Source: JAHRAW01 sp965243285
GTDB taxonomy: Bacteria > Pseudomonadota > Gammaproteobacteria > Arenicellales > Poriferihabitantaceae
Length of the DNA: 64,000 nucleotides
Direction of reading: 5' to 3'
Assembly (NCBI GenBank): GCA_965243285.1
Contig: OZ251537.1
Coordinates: forward strand, 1,302,001 to 1,366,000
Of the stretch, positions 26,710 to 37,289 are shown piece after piece (within the stretch, counting starts at the first letter, position 1; each line of letters begins with the position of its first letter). A program made the position numbers and the translations under genes. The notes beneath the pieces were generated by a model, which worked only from the letters and a program-made list of their open reading frames with translations, made no database searches and was not told where the DNA came from.

Positions 26710-28935
26710 TCACACCTCGGCGTAGGATTCGCGGGTGTTGAGCCAGCGGCGGATGATGCTATCGACGGCTTCGGGGTGGGGTTGCAGGGCTGCGGCGATT
26801 TTTTCGATGGTGGGGAGTAGGGCGCGGTCGCGGGCTAAATCGGCGATTTTCATGCGCTGCAGGCCGGCTTGGCGGGTGCCCAGTAGGTCGCCGGCGCCGC
26901 GTTGGGCTAAATCTTGGCGGGCGATTTCGAAGCCGTCGGTGGTGGCGCGCAAGATGCCGAGACGTTGTTTGGCGATTTTCCCCAGCGGCGGCTGATACAT
27001 CAACACGCATGTGGCTTGCTCGGCGCCGCGCCCGACGCGACCGCGCAACTGATGCAATTGTGCTAAGCCCAGGCGCTCGGCGTTGTCGATAATCATCAGA
27101 TTCGCGGTCGGCACATCCACCCCCACCTCGATGACCGTGGTGGCCACCAACAAGTCGATATCGCGGCCGTGAAAACGCCGCATGAGATCGTCCTTGAGGG
27201 CGGATTTCATGCGGCCATGGATGAGCTCGATGCGCAGCTCCGGCAGCAACCGACGCAGGGATTCGAAGGTTTCGGTGGCCGCTTGCGCTTGTAGTTTGTC
27301 GGATTCATCGATTAATGGGCATACCCAATAGGCTTGGCGGCGCTGCCGGCAAATGTGGCGGACGCGCTGCGCGACATCCAGCCGGCGGCTGGCCGGCACC
27401 ACCACGGTGCGCACCGCTTTGCGCCCCGGCGGCAGTTCATCGAGGCTGGAAATATCGAGGTCGGCGTGGAAAATCATCGCCAGCGAGCGCGGAATCGGCG
27501 TGGCGCTCATGATCAGTTGGTGCGCCGCTTCGCCGTCGATATTTTGCGCCGCGCCGCCCGCCGCATTGCCGTCGATGCCGGGTGTCACATTGCCGTCGAC
27601 ATCCCCCACCGCATTGCCGTCGATGCCGGGTGTCGCATTGCCGTCGATGCCGGGTGTCGCATTGCCGTCGATGCCGGGTGTCGCATTGCCGTCGATGCTG
27701 CCCACCGCATTGCCACCGACACCACCTCCCCGGCCGCCCTTGTTGCGCAGCGCCAGCCGCTGGTCGACGCCGAAGCGGTGCTGTTCGTCCACTATCAGCA
27801 AGCCGAGGTGGTGGAAAGTCACTTGTTTTTGGAATAGCGCGTGGGTGCCGATAATCATCCGCGCTGCGCCGCTTTGGATGCGTGCCAGTGCGGCGCGGCG
27901 CTCGGACGCGGGCATTTTGCCGGCCAGCCATTCCACGCTGATGTCGAGGCCGCCAAACCAGCGGGTAAAAGTCTGCCGATGTTGCTCGGACAATAATTCG
28001 GTGGGCGCCATCAGCGCCGTTTGATAGCCGGCATCGATGGCGCACAGCGCCGCGGCCGCCGCCAGCACGGTTTTGCCGCAGCCGACATCGCCCTGAATCA
28101 AGCGCATGGCCGGGTGGGGGCTGCGCAAATCGGCAAAAATCTCCTCGATGACGCGGCCCTGGGCGGCGGTCAAGGCAAAGCCGAGACGGGGGCGCAGTTT
28201 TTCCCAGCTGCGGTGCTCGGCGCCGCATATCGGCGCCGGCCGCTTTCGATGTTGGTCGCGCTGCCGCCGCAACGCCAAGTGATGCGCCAGCAATTCCTCC
28301 ACCGCCAGGCGCGTGGTGGCGGCGCGCACCGCGGCCTCGGCCTCGGCCGGCGGCGGGCAGTGCGCGGTTTGCAGGGCTTGCTTTATGGGCCTCAAGCCGA
28401 ATGATTGGCGCACCGCTGGCGGCAGGCATTCCGGCAACTGCGCTAATTCCGCCGCCATGGCTTGGGCCACCAGGCGCCGCAATACAGACGCGCTCAAGCC
28501 CTCGGTGCTGGGGTAAATCGGCGTCAGCCCGGCTTCGGTCACCGCCGCATCATCCGGGCGCTGCGGGTGGATGCGATATTCGGGGTGAATCATCTCTCGC
28601 GGCCCGAGCCCGGGGCGCGCCTCGCCATAACAGCAAATCCACGCCATCGGGCGAAAACCGCGCTGCTGGGCGGCGCTGAAATGAAAAAACCGCAGCCCCA
28701 CCTCGCCGCTATCATCGGCTACCCGCACCAGCAAACTGCGTCGCCGCCCATAGTGCGCGCTAACCTGCTCGATGCGCCCCAAAATAACCGCCTCGCCGCC
28801 GGCCGGCAACGCGCCGATGGCGGTTATGCGGGTGCGGTCCAGGTAGCGATGCGGCAGATGGAACAGCAAATCCCGCGGATGATGAATGCCGATTCGCCGC
28901 AGTTTGGCGACTAGTCGCGGGCCGACGCCCGACAA
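26710..28935 (-). CDS. recG: ATP-dependent DNA helicase RecG
   Basis: Branch-migration helicase for stalled forks and recombination intermediates, 741 residues from a TTG at 28935. That start falls inside the conserved LQRLSGVGPRL stretch. The frame is open upstream to about 29035 with no ATG or GTG, so the true start is unclear. Motifs: Walker A GDVGCGKT, DEQHRFG, SATPIPRSL, and QLRGRVGRG in motif VI. Between motifs II and III (after LRNKGGRGGG, before HQLIMSATPIPR) is an in-frame repeat insertion of GIDGNATP units. E. coli has only a short loop there. ridA lies upstream, with a repeat cluster between. Confidence 0.94.
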   Translation of the reverse strand: MSGVGPRLVAKLRRIGIHHPRDLLFHLPHRYLDRTRITAIGALPAGGEAVILGRIEQVSAHYGRRRSLLVRVADDSGEVGLRFFHFSAAQQRGFRPMAWICCYGEARPGLGPREMIHPEYRIHPQRPDDAAVTEAGLTPIYPSTEGLSASVLRRLVAQAMAAELAQLPECLPPAVRQSFGLRPIKQALQTAHCPPPAEAEAAVRAATTRLAVEELLAHHLALRRQRDQHRKRPAPICGAEHRSWEKLRPRLGFALTAAQGRVIEEIFADLRSPHPAMRLIQGDVGCGKTVLAAAAALCAIDAGYQTALMAPTELLSEQHRQTFTRWFGGLDISVEWLAGKMPASERRAALARIQSGAARMIIGTHALFQKQVTFHHLGLLIVDEQHRFGVDQRLALRNKGGRGGGVGGNAVGSIDGNATPGIDGNATPGIDGNATPGIDGNAVGDVDGNVTPGIDGNAAGGAAQNIDGEAAHQLIMSATPIPRSLAMIFHADLDISSLDELPPGRKAVRTVVVPASRRLDVAQRVRHICRQRRQAYWVCPLIDESDKLQAQAATETFESLRRLLPELRIELIHGRMKSALKDDLMRRFHGRDIDLLVATTVIEVGVDVPTANLMIIDNAERLGLAQLHQLRGRVGRGAEQATCVLMYQPPLGKIAKQRLGILRATTDGFEIARQDLAQRGAGDLLGTRQAGLQRMKIADLARDRALLPTIEKIAAALQPHPEAVDSIIRRWLNTRESYAEV
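27550..27735. repeat. 24 bp in-frame tandem repeat inside recG
   Basis: About seven diverged copies of a 24 bp unit encoding GIDGNATP-like octapeptides (three are near identical). They sit between helicase motifs II and III. Confidence 0.85.
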
Positions 28936-29035
28936 CCGCTGCAGCGGGTGGGGGGGGTGATTCAGGGCACTTTTGCCGCGTTTGGGTGAGTCGATGGTGG
29001 CGATTTGGGCGAGGTGGGCGAGGTCGGAGCAGATT

Positions 29036-29516
<481 letters not shown>

Positions 29517-29663
29517 GGGTGTAGGAAAAGCCTATTCTTGATTAAAATTTCGGTTGGCGTTGTTAAAAAAACAGGCAGAAGTGTTGCTATTGCTCATTGT
29601 TTAAATTTTTGGAAATGACATTTTGTCTTCATTTTCCTTATCGAGAGGGCTTTTAGCACACCC
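29517..29663. mobile_element. MITE-like element, copy 1
   Basis: 147 bp bounded by GGGTGTAGGAAAAG and, inverted, GGGTGTGCTAAAAG. About 90% identical to 55359-55507. No coding capacity. It sits between T-oriented units on the left and A-oriented units on the right. Confidence 0.7.
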
Positions 29664-30005
29664 TCCATGGGTGGAGTACGATTTAAAAACCAAAAGCCAA
29701 ATCAAAAGCACCCCCCACCAAAACTGGCGATAAAGCCGCCAGTTTTGACTCCCCCGCAAGATAAAGCGGGGGGAGTAAAGCGGTAAAAGCCAAAAACCAA
29801 AAACCAAAAACCAAAAACGAAAGCAAAAAAGCGACAGCAAAAGGCAAAAGCCAAAGGCAAAAGCCAAAGTCAACCCCCCCCACCAAAACTGGCGATGAAG
29901 CCGGCCAGTTTTGACTCCCCGCCCAGCGGGGAGTAAAGAAGAAGCCCAAAAACCAAAGCCCAAAAACCAAAGCCCAAAATCAAACACCCCTCCACCATCA
30001 CCTCC
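29664..30005 (-). repeat. Composite palindromic elements, A orientation
   Basis: Two units: CCAAAACTGGCGATAAAGCC with its inverted arm, and a second with a longer CTGGCGATGAAGCCGGCCAG arm. Each is followed by a C-run/G-run hairpin and A-rich AAAAGCC-type hexamers, up to the ridA stop. Confidence 0.8.
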
Positions 30006-30011
30006 ACCCAC

Positions 30012-30425
30012 CTACCCCGAGCCGATAACCAAGATGGCTTCGATTTCGATGGGCGCGTCCTTGGGCAGCGCCGCCACGCCCACCGCCGCTCGGGCCGGAT
30101 ACGGGGCCGCAAAATATTGCGCCATCACCGTATTGACGGCGGCAAAATTAGCCAAATCGGTCAGCGAAATATTGACCTTGACGGCGTCGTTCAAATCGCC
30201 GCCGGCGGCCGCCGCCACGGCCGCCAAATTTTGGAAAGCCTGATGCGCCGCCGCTTCGAAAGAGGCATCCACCAGCGTCATGGTGGTCGGCTCAAGCGGC
30301 AACTGCCCGGAGATATACACCGTGGCGCCAGCGCGGATGGCTTGGGAATAAACGCCGATGGCAGCCGGCGCTCGCTCGGTGTGAATGCAGGTTTTGCCGT
30401 CAGCGGCGGGGGTTTTTGGGGGCAT
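30012..30425 (-). CDS. ridA: RidA family enamine/imine deaminase
   Basis: 137 residues. RidA hydrolyses reactive enamines and imines such as 2-aminoacrylate from PLP enzymes, acting as a trimer in the cytosol. Family marks are APAAIGVYSQAIRAGATVYISGQLPLEP, the VKVNISLTDLANFAAVNTVMAQYF helix, YPARAAVGVAALPKDAPIEIEAI with the substrate-binding Arg in PARAAV, and a final Glu in IEIEAI. The ridA-recG order is common in gammaproteobacteria (spoT-ridA-recG), but here over 1 kb of repeats separates the two. Confidence 0.95.
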   Translation of the reverse strand: MPPKTPAADGKTCIHTERAPAAIGVYSQAIRAGATVYISGQLPLEPTTMTLVDASFEAAAHQAFQNLAAVAAAAGGDLNDAVKVNISLTDLANFAAVNTVMAQYFAAPYPARAAVGVAALPKDAPIEIEAILVIGSG

Positions 30426-30587
30426 GGTTGGTCGATGGGTGGTGCTCGGCGGGATTAAATCTCAGTGCATTAAATCGAGCGGATTAAACCATGTTCGCCC
30501 GATGTCGGCAGGGCGATGTCAGCGGTGGCATTATCGCCACCGGCGGTGGATTCATCGGCGTGGACATCCATACCGTACATAATGGGC

Positions 30588-30616
30588 TTGACATGCCAGC
30601 ATGGTTTGTGTTAAAT
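30588..30616 (+). promoter_or_regulatory. Candidate sigma-70 promoter for the first autotransporter
   Basis: TTGACA (30588-30593, perfect), 17 bp spacer, TTAAAT (30611-30616). Leader of about 110 bases to the ATG at 30734. Confidence 0.5.
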
Positions 30617-30733
30617 CCAGCGCATCAGCGGCTCAGCCCATTTGTACTTAAATCCCCCCAAAAAAGGCGAGTAGGGCAAAATTTCACCTCCTTGAAACCT
30701 TTTTGCGCCACCGGCCCCCCAGAGATACCCATC

Positions 30734-33655
30734 ATGAGAAAAATTCCCCCCCCGAAAAAAATCCTCAGCGTTTTATCAGCGCCGCGAAATTTTTCGCCCC
30801 ATTGGCTCATGCAAATCAGCCTAAGCGCGTTGCTATTGTTCGGCTTGGGCGTGGGGAATAGTTGGGGGCAGGTGAATCATGCATTCCCCGATACACCTGA
30901 TTTAACATTTGCGGCCGGGACGGCTGCTGTTGGTACCCTTCCTTTGGCATCAGGAGATGATGGGTCACTTGTCTATTCGCTAAGTGTTTTGCCCATGGAC
31001 ATGAGTTTTAACAATGATCGTAATAGCCGCGCATTTTTTGGCGCGCCGATGCTGGCAGGGGATTTTCCAGTGACCTATAGCGCCGAAAATAGTAGTGGAG
31101 TTACTGTGGCCACCGCCGATTTTATGATTAAAGTGAATCACGCATTCCCGAGATTCACAAATGAAAATTTACGCGAAAATTGGCTCGCAGGTTTCGTAGT
31201 TAATTTTGGCGAGATAAATCCATCGCCTTATCCTGAAGTATTAGGTGGCGGGGATAATTTAACTTATGGGTTTATAGATGATGCCGGAGATTTTAGCGAG
31301 GATATTGGGATTAAGGGAGTGACATTTACCTCATCCACTCGGGTGATGAGTGGAAGACCTTTGATTTCTTTTCCTGCAACCTCGTACACCTACGCAGTTA
31401 CGCAAGGCGCTGATGTGGTGGCGAGGGTGGAATTCGAGATAACGATACAGCAACCCGGGTTTGATAACCCCGCCACACCTCCTTTTTATCCTAGATTCCC
31501 CAATCAAGCGTATGCAGTGGGGGAATCTTATGAAATCACTTTACCCGAGGCGAGAGTGGATAGCATCCCTCCTTCGTTTACTTACGAATTAATCGGCGCA
31601 AACATCCCTGGGTTATCGTTCGATGCTGAGGATAGAACATGGGGCGGTATGCCGACAGAAGAGATCTCAGAGACCACGATGACCTATAAAGTCACCGTTA
31701 TTGGCGGTGGCCCGGGTAGAAGATCCCCCGGAAACTACAGCAATGAGATAGTATTCACGATGGTTGTATATTCCGCCCTTGGGAGCGTTGCTGATCGGGC
31801 ATACGAAATAAACACGGCTATCGAACCAATAACCTTGCCCGAAATGATTGGCGGCGGTAATTTGGTGCATACAATCAGGGGTTTAGTGCCGCCAGGGTTA
31901 AGTTTTACGGGTCGAGTATTGAGCGGCACGCCGACCTTAGCCGGCACCTATACGCTGACCTACGCCGCCCGCCAGAGTAGTGGTGTGGAAGTCGCCAGCA
32001 CGACCTTTACGCTGACCGTAACCCCTCGCTTGCCTGCCCCTAATGATATGACTTTTATCGTGGGTTCGGCGGTAAATACGACCTTGCCGAAAGTGGTGAG
32101 CGGCGGCACTAGTGGAAATTTTATTTTTTATTATAATGTAGAGCCAAGCGTCCCGTCCGGGTTAACCTTTACTGGGAGTACTCAGGTGTTATCAGGCGTG
32201 CCTATCACGGCCGGGGAATATCGGCTAACCTATACGGCCACAGAAGCATTTAATCGCACTACTGTTGAGTCGAGACGATTCACCATCACGATTACCCCAT
32301 CATCCGACATCACCAACGAGATAATCTTGCCCGAGGTGGCAACGGCGATGGCGAGCAGTGTGCTAAACGCCATCGGCGGGCGGATGGGCAATGCGGTAAC
32401 GCATAAAAACAAGGCCGTGAATACATTCAGTCTCGGTGGTCAAAACAGCCTCGCCGGCATGGTTAAACATCACGGTAAGACTCTTGCCGACGGCGGCGAT
32501 AAGGTAGATGAATTAATATCAGGCACAGGATTTTCCATGCATTTGGGCGATGGTGGATTGGATAGTGGCGGAGTATTTTGGGGCAATGCGGAGTATTCAT
32601 ATCTTGCCGGCGAGCGGAGGGGAGTGGACTGGCAGGGTGCGATGAAGGGTTGGCATCTCGGTTTTGATTCCTATATTCGCAATGATTTATTGTTAGGCCT
32701 TTCGCTAGCCGATTTTTCAATAGACATCGACTACACCATCGGTGAAAACGGCGCTGGTATTTATGACATCGGCATGACCAGCATCAATCCGTACCTCGGC
32801 TGGAGCGCTGGACAGTTGGATTTATGGGCCATGGTCGGCTATGGCAAGGGCGGTCTCGCCATCAAACCGGCCGGCGGCGACAAATCATCCAGTGATATCT
32901 CCATGAACATCTTCGGCTTAGGAATAAGCCGGGGCGTATTGAATAACCACAACGTCGATGTGAATTTAAAGGGCGAGGTGATGAGCAGTGATTTTTATGT
33001 GGAAGGCAGTGGCAAAAGGAATGGCATGAAAACCTCCACCACCCGCATTCGCAGTTTGCTGGAGGTGAGTTTTCCGCGAAACTTAGGCGCTGGAAAAACC
33101 TTGGCGCCATCGGTCGAGGTCGGCTTGCTGCATGACGGCGGCGATGGTCAGCACGGCGGCGGCTTGGAAGTCGGCGGCACAGTACGCTATCAAAACGCAG
33201 CCAAAAGATTCACCGCCGAGGGCAACATTCGCACCCTAATTGCGCAGAATAAAGACCGCAAAGAGTGGGGCGTGCAAGGCACGATAGTGATGCAGTCGGC
33301 CGCCGATGGGCAAGGGTTAGGCGTGAAAATCAGCCCGTCCTACGGCAACACCGCCAGCGCCGCCCAACAATTATGGGAACAAGGCCTAATCGGCGCCACC
33401 GATTCGGCCGCCGCCGAATCCGCCTACGCCCCCCGCCTAGACGCCCGCTTAAGTTATGGCGTGACCATGCAAGACGGCTCATTATTATCGCCGTATAGCG
33501 AATTATCCATGGCCGAAAGCGACCACTACCGAGTAGGCATAAACTGGAAACCCAGCGCCCAAACGGCGCTAAACCTAGTCGGCGAACGCACCCAACACAC
33601 CGAAAACACCGCCGCCAAAAAATCAGTACTGCTAACCGGGGGAGTACGATTTTAG
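30734..33655 (+). CDS. Autotransporter with putative Ig-like (He_PIG) repeats
   Basis: 973 residues from the ATG at 30734 (MRKIPPPKKILSVLS). A long signal peptide with an extended basic N-region precedes LLLFGLGVGNSWGQ. The passenger has about five Ig-like repeats, recognisable by xYxVGxxxxxxLPxxxxGG...PxGLxFxxxxxxLSGxPTxAGxYxLTYxAT, last near residue 530. The rest is an autotransporter-type beta-barrel (KGWHLGFDSYIRNDLLLGLSLADFSI, NPYLGWSAGQLDLWAMVGYG, ADGQGLGVKISPSYG) ending in phenylalanine, as outer-membrane barrels do. The barrel is clearly related to that at 55986. Likely a surface adhesin; ligand unknown. GC is lower in the passenger than in the barrel. Confidence 0.88.
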   Translation: MRKIPPPKKILSVLSAPRNFSPHWLMQISLSALLLFGLGVGNSWGQVNHAFPDTPDLTFAAGTAAVGTLPLASGDDGSLVYSLSVLPMDMSFNNDRNSRAFFGAPMLAGDFPVTYSAENSSGVTVATADFMIKVNHAFPRFTNENLRENWLAGFVVNFGEINPSPYPEVLGGGDNLTYGFIDDAGDFSEDIGIKGVTFTSSTRVMSGRPLISFPATSYTYAVTQGADVVARVEFEITIQQPGFDNPATPPFYPRFPNQAYAVGESYEITLPEARVDSIPPSFTYELIGANIPGLSFDAEDRTWGGMPTEEISETTMTYKVTVIGGGPGRRSPGNYSNEIVFTMVVYSALGSVADRAYEINTAIEPITLPEMIGGGNLVHTIRGLVPPGLSFTGRVLSGTPTLAGTYTLTYAARQSSGVEVASTTFTLTVTPRLPAPNDMTFIVGSAVNTTLPKVVSGGTSGNFIFYYNVEPSVPSGLTFTGSTQVLSGVPITAGEYRLTYTATEAFNRTTVESRRFTITITPSSDITNEIILPEVATAMASSVLNAIGGRMGNAVTHKNKAVNTFSLGGQNSLAGMVKHHGKTLADGGDKVDELISGTGFSMHLGDGGLDSGGVFWGNAEYSYLAGERRGVDWQGAMKGWHLGFDSYIRNDLLLGLSLADFSIDIDYTIGENGAGIYDIGMTSINPYLGWSAGQLDLWAMVGYGKGGLAIKPAGGDKSSSDISMNIFGLGISRGVLNNHNVDVNLKGEVMSSDFYVEGSGKRNGMKTSTTRIRSLLEVSFPRNLGAGKTLAPSVEVGLLHDGGDGQHGGGLEVGGTVRYQNAAKRFTAEGNIRTLIAQNKDRKEWGVQGTIVMQSAADGQGLGVKISPSYGNTASAAQQLWEQGLIGATDSAAAESAYAPRLDARLSYGVTMQDGSLLSPYSELSMAESDHYRVGINWKPSAQTALNLVGERTQHTENTAAKKSVLLTGGVRF

Positions 33656-33659
33656 GATG

Positions 33660-34490
33660 GGTGATTTTGTTTTTGTCTTTTGATGTTGGCTTTTGATGTT
33701 GATGTTGCTGTTGATGTTGGTTTTGCTTTGATTTGGCTGTTAAGGCTTTGCTCCACCCTATCTTTTTAGGGGGGAGCCAAAACTGGCGGCTACATCGCCA
33801 GTTTTGGTGGGGGGTGCTTTTGATGTTAGCTTTTGATTTGGTTTTTGATTTGGTTTTTGATTTGGTTTTTGATTTGGCTTTTGCTTTTGGCTTTTGCTTT
33901 TGGCTTTTGCTTTTAACGCTTTACTCCCCCCCGCTTCATCTGGGGGGAGTCAAATCAAGTGGCTTTATCGCATGATTTGGTGGGGGGCTGTTGATGTGGC
34001 TTTTGCTGTTGATGTTGTTTTTCGCTTTGGCTTTTGATGTGGCTTTTGATTTTGGCTTTTGGCTTTTCGCTGTTGATGTTGCTTTGACTTTGATTGTTCT
34101 GTTGATGTTGATGTTGATGTTATCTTTTAACTCATTTTTTGCGGCTGATGGGATGAAAATTTAAAGGCAAAAACGACAATCGAAAATCAAAAATCGAGTC
34201 AAACCTAACATTAAAGATATCCCCCCACCAAAACTGGCAAAAAAGCCGCCAGTTTTGGCTCCCCATCCCGAAAAAGCAGGGGGGGAGCAAAGACTAAAGG
34301 CGAAAAGCCAAAGCCAAAATCAAAAGCAACGGCAAAAGCCAAAGCCAAAGCCAAAGCCAAAGCCAAAATCAAAAGCTAAAGCCAAAATCAAAAGCAAAGC
34401 AAAAGCCAAAATCAAAAGCAAAGCAAAAGCCAAAGCGAAAAGCAAAATCAAAGTCAAAATTAACATTACCCCCCACCAAATCATCCCGGC
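33660..34490. repeat. Composite palindromic element cluster between autotransporter and anmK
   Basis: Two T-oriented units (33745-33820 with CTATCTTTTT in the A loop; 33920-33990 with an AAATC-type B stem). Then a core CTTTTAACTCATTTTTTG...GGGATGAAAATTTAAAGG at about 34124-34170. Then one A-oriented unit (34217-34280), long AAAGCC/AAAATC hexamer tracts and a half-unit CCCCCCACCAAATCA that overlaps the anmK stop codon. Confidence 0.85.
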
Positions 34491-35761
34491 CAATAAATCG
34501 CCCCGGCGATTGTCGGTGCGGCGGCGCCGGTGACCGAGGGTAATGTGGTCGGGGCGCGATGTAGGGTGCGGTGCGCCATCCAGGCGAAGGCGGCGGCTTC
34601 CACCCACTGCGGCGGTAGCCCTAAATCGGCGGTGGTGGCGAGGGCGGCGTGGCAACGGTCGCCCAACATGGCCATCAAGGTGCGGTTGCGGCTGCCGCCG
34701 CCGCAAGCGTATACGGCCTCGACTGGTGGCTGCAGGCGGTTGATTTGGGCGGCCACGGTGGCCGCGGTGAGCGCCGTCAGCGTGGCTAATAGGTCCGCGG
34801 CATCGGCCGGGGGGTGCGCGGCGATGGCATGGTCTAGCCACGGTTGATTGAAATATTCGCGCCCAGTGCTTTTGGGCGGCGGTAGCGCAAAATAGGCGTC
34901 CGCGGTCAAGGATTCGAGCAGTTTTTGCTGTACCACGCCGCCGGCGGCGATGGCGCCGGCGCGGTCGAAGGGGGCGTTGAAGCGGCGCTGACACCAGCCG
35001 TCTAACAAGGTGTTGGCCGGTCCGGTGTCGAAGCCGGTGACCGCACCGCCACTCGCCGGCAGGTGGGTGATGTTGGCGATGCCGCCCAAATTGACGATGG
35101 CGCAGCCTAATTTCGCGCCGCCGAGGCCCGCCCCAGCGGCCGAAAACAACGCCCGATGAAAGGCCGGCGCCAGCGGCGCGCCCTGCCCGCCGAGCGCCAT
35201 ATCGGCGGCGCGAAAATCGGTCACGGTCGGTACGCCGGTCAACTGCGCCACGGTGGCGCCATCGCCCAACTGCCAGGTGAACGGAAATTCACCGCCCGGC
35301 TGATGGCGGATGGTCTGCCCGTGGCAGCCGAGCACCGCCACCGTTTGCGACAAGGTACGCGCCGCGGGAGCGTTTTGCCGGCGACCATTTTGCTGGCGCT
35401 CATTGGCAGAATCACCGCCCCCCCCCGCGTTTTGCCGGGAATCAGCAGCAGAATCACCTCGCCGAGCTTCATTTTGTCGACAATAAACCTCCCACAACGC
35501 CCGCGCCGCTTGGGCGTACAACCGCCCCAACTCGATGTGCAAGCCGCCGAGGCGGTCTAAATCCACTTGCTTGGGGGCGGCGATGACGGCATCTATAGCG
35601 GCCCGCAGCGCCGCCGGATACGGCATGTTGAGGCTGGCTTCGAGGCGAAATTCCGCGCTCGAAGTCAGCGCCAACAAGGCGCCATCGATGCCATCGACGC
35701 TAGTGCCCGACATCAGCCCCATGGCCAAGGCCGGATAATCTGCGTCGCTAATGCGCGCCAT
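34481..35761 (-). CDS. anmK: Anhydro-N-acetylmuramic acid kinase
   Basis: Phosphorylates 1,6-anhydroMurNAc during cell-wall recycling. 426 residues from the ATG at 35761; a GTG at 35782 is also in frame. The phosphate-binding loop is MGLMSGTSVDGID. CHGQTIRH, FDTGPANTLLDGWC, NLGGIANITHL and YACGGGSRNRTLM match the family. A Gln/Asn/Ser-rich insertion (about RRGDSAADSRQNAGGGGDSA) lies before LGCHGQT. The stop codon lies within a repeat-element half hairpin. It overlaps the end of the M23 peptidase gene, so the two wall-metabolism genes are coupled. Confidence 0.95.
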   Translation of the reverse strand: MARISDADYPALAMGLMSGTSVDGIDGALLALTSSAEFRLEASLNMPYPAALRAAIDAVIAAPKQVDLDRLGGLHIELGRLYAQAARALWEVYCRQNEARRGDSAADSRQNAGGGGDSANERQQNGRRQNAPAARTLSQTVAVLGCHGQTIRHQPGGEFPFTWQLGDGATVAQLTGVPTVTDFRAADMALGGQGAPLAPAFHRALFSAAGAGLGGAKLGCAIVNLGGIANITHLPASGGAVTGFDTGPANTLLDGWCQRRFNAPFDRAGAIAAGGVVQQKLLESLTADAYFALPPPKSTGREYFNQPWLDHAIAAHPPADAADLLATLTALTAATVAAQINRLQPPVEAVYACGGGSRNRTLMAMLGDRCHAALATTADLGLPPQWVEAAAFAWMAHRTLHRAPTTLPSVTGAAAPTIAGAIYWPG

Positions 35762-37289
35762 CGCGGCCCAGTTGGTCGTCACGCGGCTCGATTTGCGCCA
35801 GGTCTAAACCGGCCGATTGCGCGCTGGTGTTAAAGGGCGTGGTGCCGATGCGCGCCGCCGCCAGGGCATCGAATTGCGCCAGTTGGGCCACCCACGATTG
35901 CGCTTGGGCGAGAAAGGCCGGCTTGTGGGCGGCGGCGATGGCCGGGGATTTGGGCAGGGCCACGGTGAGCGGGTTGCGATGCGCGCCGTCTACGCGAAAT
36001 TCATAGTGTAGATGCGGCCCGGTGGCCCAGCCGGTGTTGCCCACATAACCGATGATGTCGCCTTGGGCGACGCGGGCGCCGATTTTCAGGCGCGCCCGGT
36101 AGCGGTTGAGGTGGGCGTATAAGGTGGTGTAGCGCAAGCCATGACGCAGCACGATGCGCTTGCCATAACCGCCGCTGCGGCCGATATGGGTGACCACGCC
36201 ATCGCTGGTGGTGCGCACTGCGGTGCCGCGCCGGGCGCCGTAATCCACGCCCTTGTGGGCGCGCCAGGTTTTATGGATGGGGTGCAGGCGGCGGCGGGTG
36301 AAGCCCGAAGTGACGCGCGCGAACTCCAACGGCGAGCGCAGAAATGAACTCTGAATGCCATCGCCATTGGCGGCGTAATAAAGCCGCCCGCGACGGGTGC
36401 CGGCCGGGCCGTGGTCGATGCTTTGCGCATCATAGGATGCATCGAGATGGCGGATGGCGCGCAGGGATTCGCCGCCGACGCGTAATTGCGCCGCGATGAT
36501 GTCGCCGTTGCCGATTTTTTCGCCGTCCAGATAGCGTTGTTCGAAAATGACCGAAAATTGGTCGCCACGGCGGATGTCGCGGGTGAAATCCACCTGCCAG
36601 CCGAAAATTTGCGCCAGCCCGTACAGCACGTCGTAATCGATGCCGGCATCGCGCGCCGCACCGAGCAGGCTGTGGGTGATGGTGGCTTGTTCGGCGCGCA
36701 GTTTAATCTGCGGGCGGCGGGTGACCACCTCTGCCGCCAAGACGCCATCGATGCGATTTATCCACAAGGTGGACAATCTATCCAGCGGGTAGCGCAGCGC
36801 CGTCAACGCGCCGTTTTCATCGGCCGCGAGATGAATTTTCTGGCGCGGGTGAATTTGCCCCAAGGGCGCCGCGGCCGGCAATTGGGCGGTGGCGTAGGCA
36901 TCCGCCGCCGGCAACCCGTGGCGCGCGAAAATATGCGACAAAGTGTCGCCGCGCCGCACCGTGGCGGCCACCCAATCTGGCGGCGGGGCGGCCGGCGCGG
37001 TCAGCGCCGCGGCAACCGGTTTATGGTCGTTATCGGCGGTGGCGATGGGCGCGGTTGCCCCAGCGCCGACAATATCGGCCGGGAGATGGTCGGCGGCGAG
37101 CGCGAAATCGGCTTCGAAGGCGGCCTCGAAGGCGGTGGGCGGCGCGGTGCGCAACGCATAAACGGCGGCGATAGTCAAGCAAGCGACGCCCGCCAGGCGC
37201 CAACGCCAGCGTGGCGGCGGGGCGGTGGAGAGGGGCGGCGGGACGCTCCAGTCTTTGCTGGGGCGCAACAATAGGGGGTGTGAGTGCAT
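35748..37289 (-). CDS. M23 family murein endopeptidase (MepM-like) with LysM-type domain
   Basis: 513 residues. An N-terminal anchor (WRLAGVACLTIAAVYAL) is followed by a Pro/Ala-rich linker, then an OapA/LysM-like region (VRRGDTLSHIFARHGL). An inserted domain (FGWQVDFTRDIRRGDQFSVIFEQRYLDGEKIG) precedes the LytM metallopeptidase. Zinc ligands are in HKGVDYGARRGTAV and GPHLHYEF, with TLYAHL between. It should cut peptidoglycan cross-links in the periplasm. Gene order with anmK is common in gammaproteobacteria. The C-terminal ~60 residues after LPKSPA are unlike the core family. Confidence 0.92.
   Translation of the reverse strand: MHSHPLLLRPSKDWSVPPPLSTAPPPRWRWRLAGVACLTIAAVYALRTAPPTAFEAAFEADFALAADHLPADIVGAGATAPIATADNDHKPVAAALTAPAAPPPDWVAATVRRGDTLSHIFARHGLPAADAYATAQLPAAAPLGQIHPRQKIHLAADENGALTALRYPLDRLSTLWINRIDGVLAAEVVTRRPQIKLRAEQATITHSLLGAARDAGIDYDVLYGLAQIFGWQVDFTRDIRRGDQFSVIFEQRYLDGEKIGNGDIIAAQLRVGGESLRAIRHLDASYDAQSIDHGPAGTRRGRLYYAANGDGIQSSFLRSPLEFARVTSGFTRRRLHPIHKTWRAHKGVDYGARRGTAVRTTSDGVVTHIGRSGGYGKRIVLRHGLRYTTLYAHLNRYRARLKIGARVAQGDIIGYVGNTGWATGPHLHYEFRVDGAHRNPLTVALPKSPAIAAAHKPAFLAQAQSWVAQLAQFDALAAARIGTTPFNTSAQSAGLDLAQIEPRDDQLGRDGAH

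Noticed and set aside
34255..34533. Lys/Pro/Ser-repeat ORFs in the element tracts (for example 92 codons at 34255, 80 codons near 33733)
   Set aside because: Dipeptide repeats follow directly from the 6 bp period; they change frame at hairpins and have no starts in conserved context.
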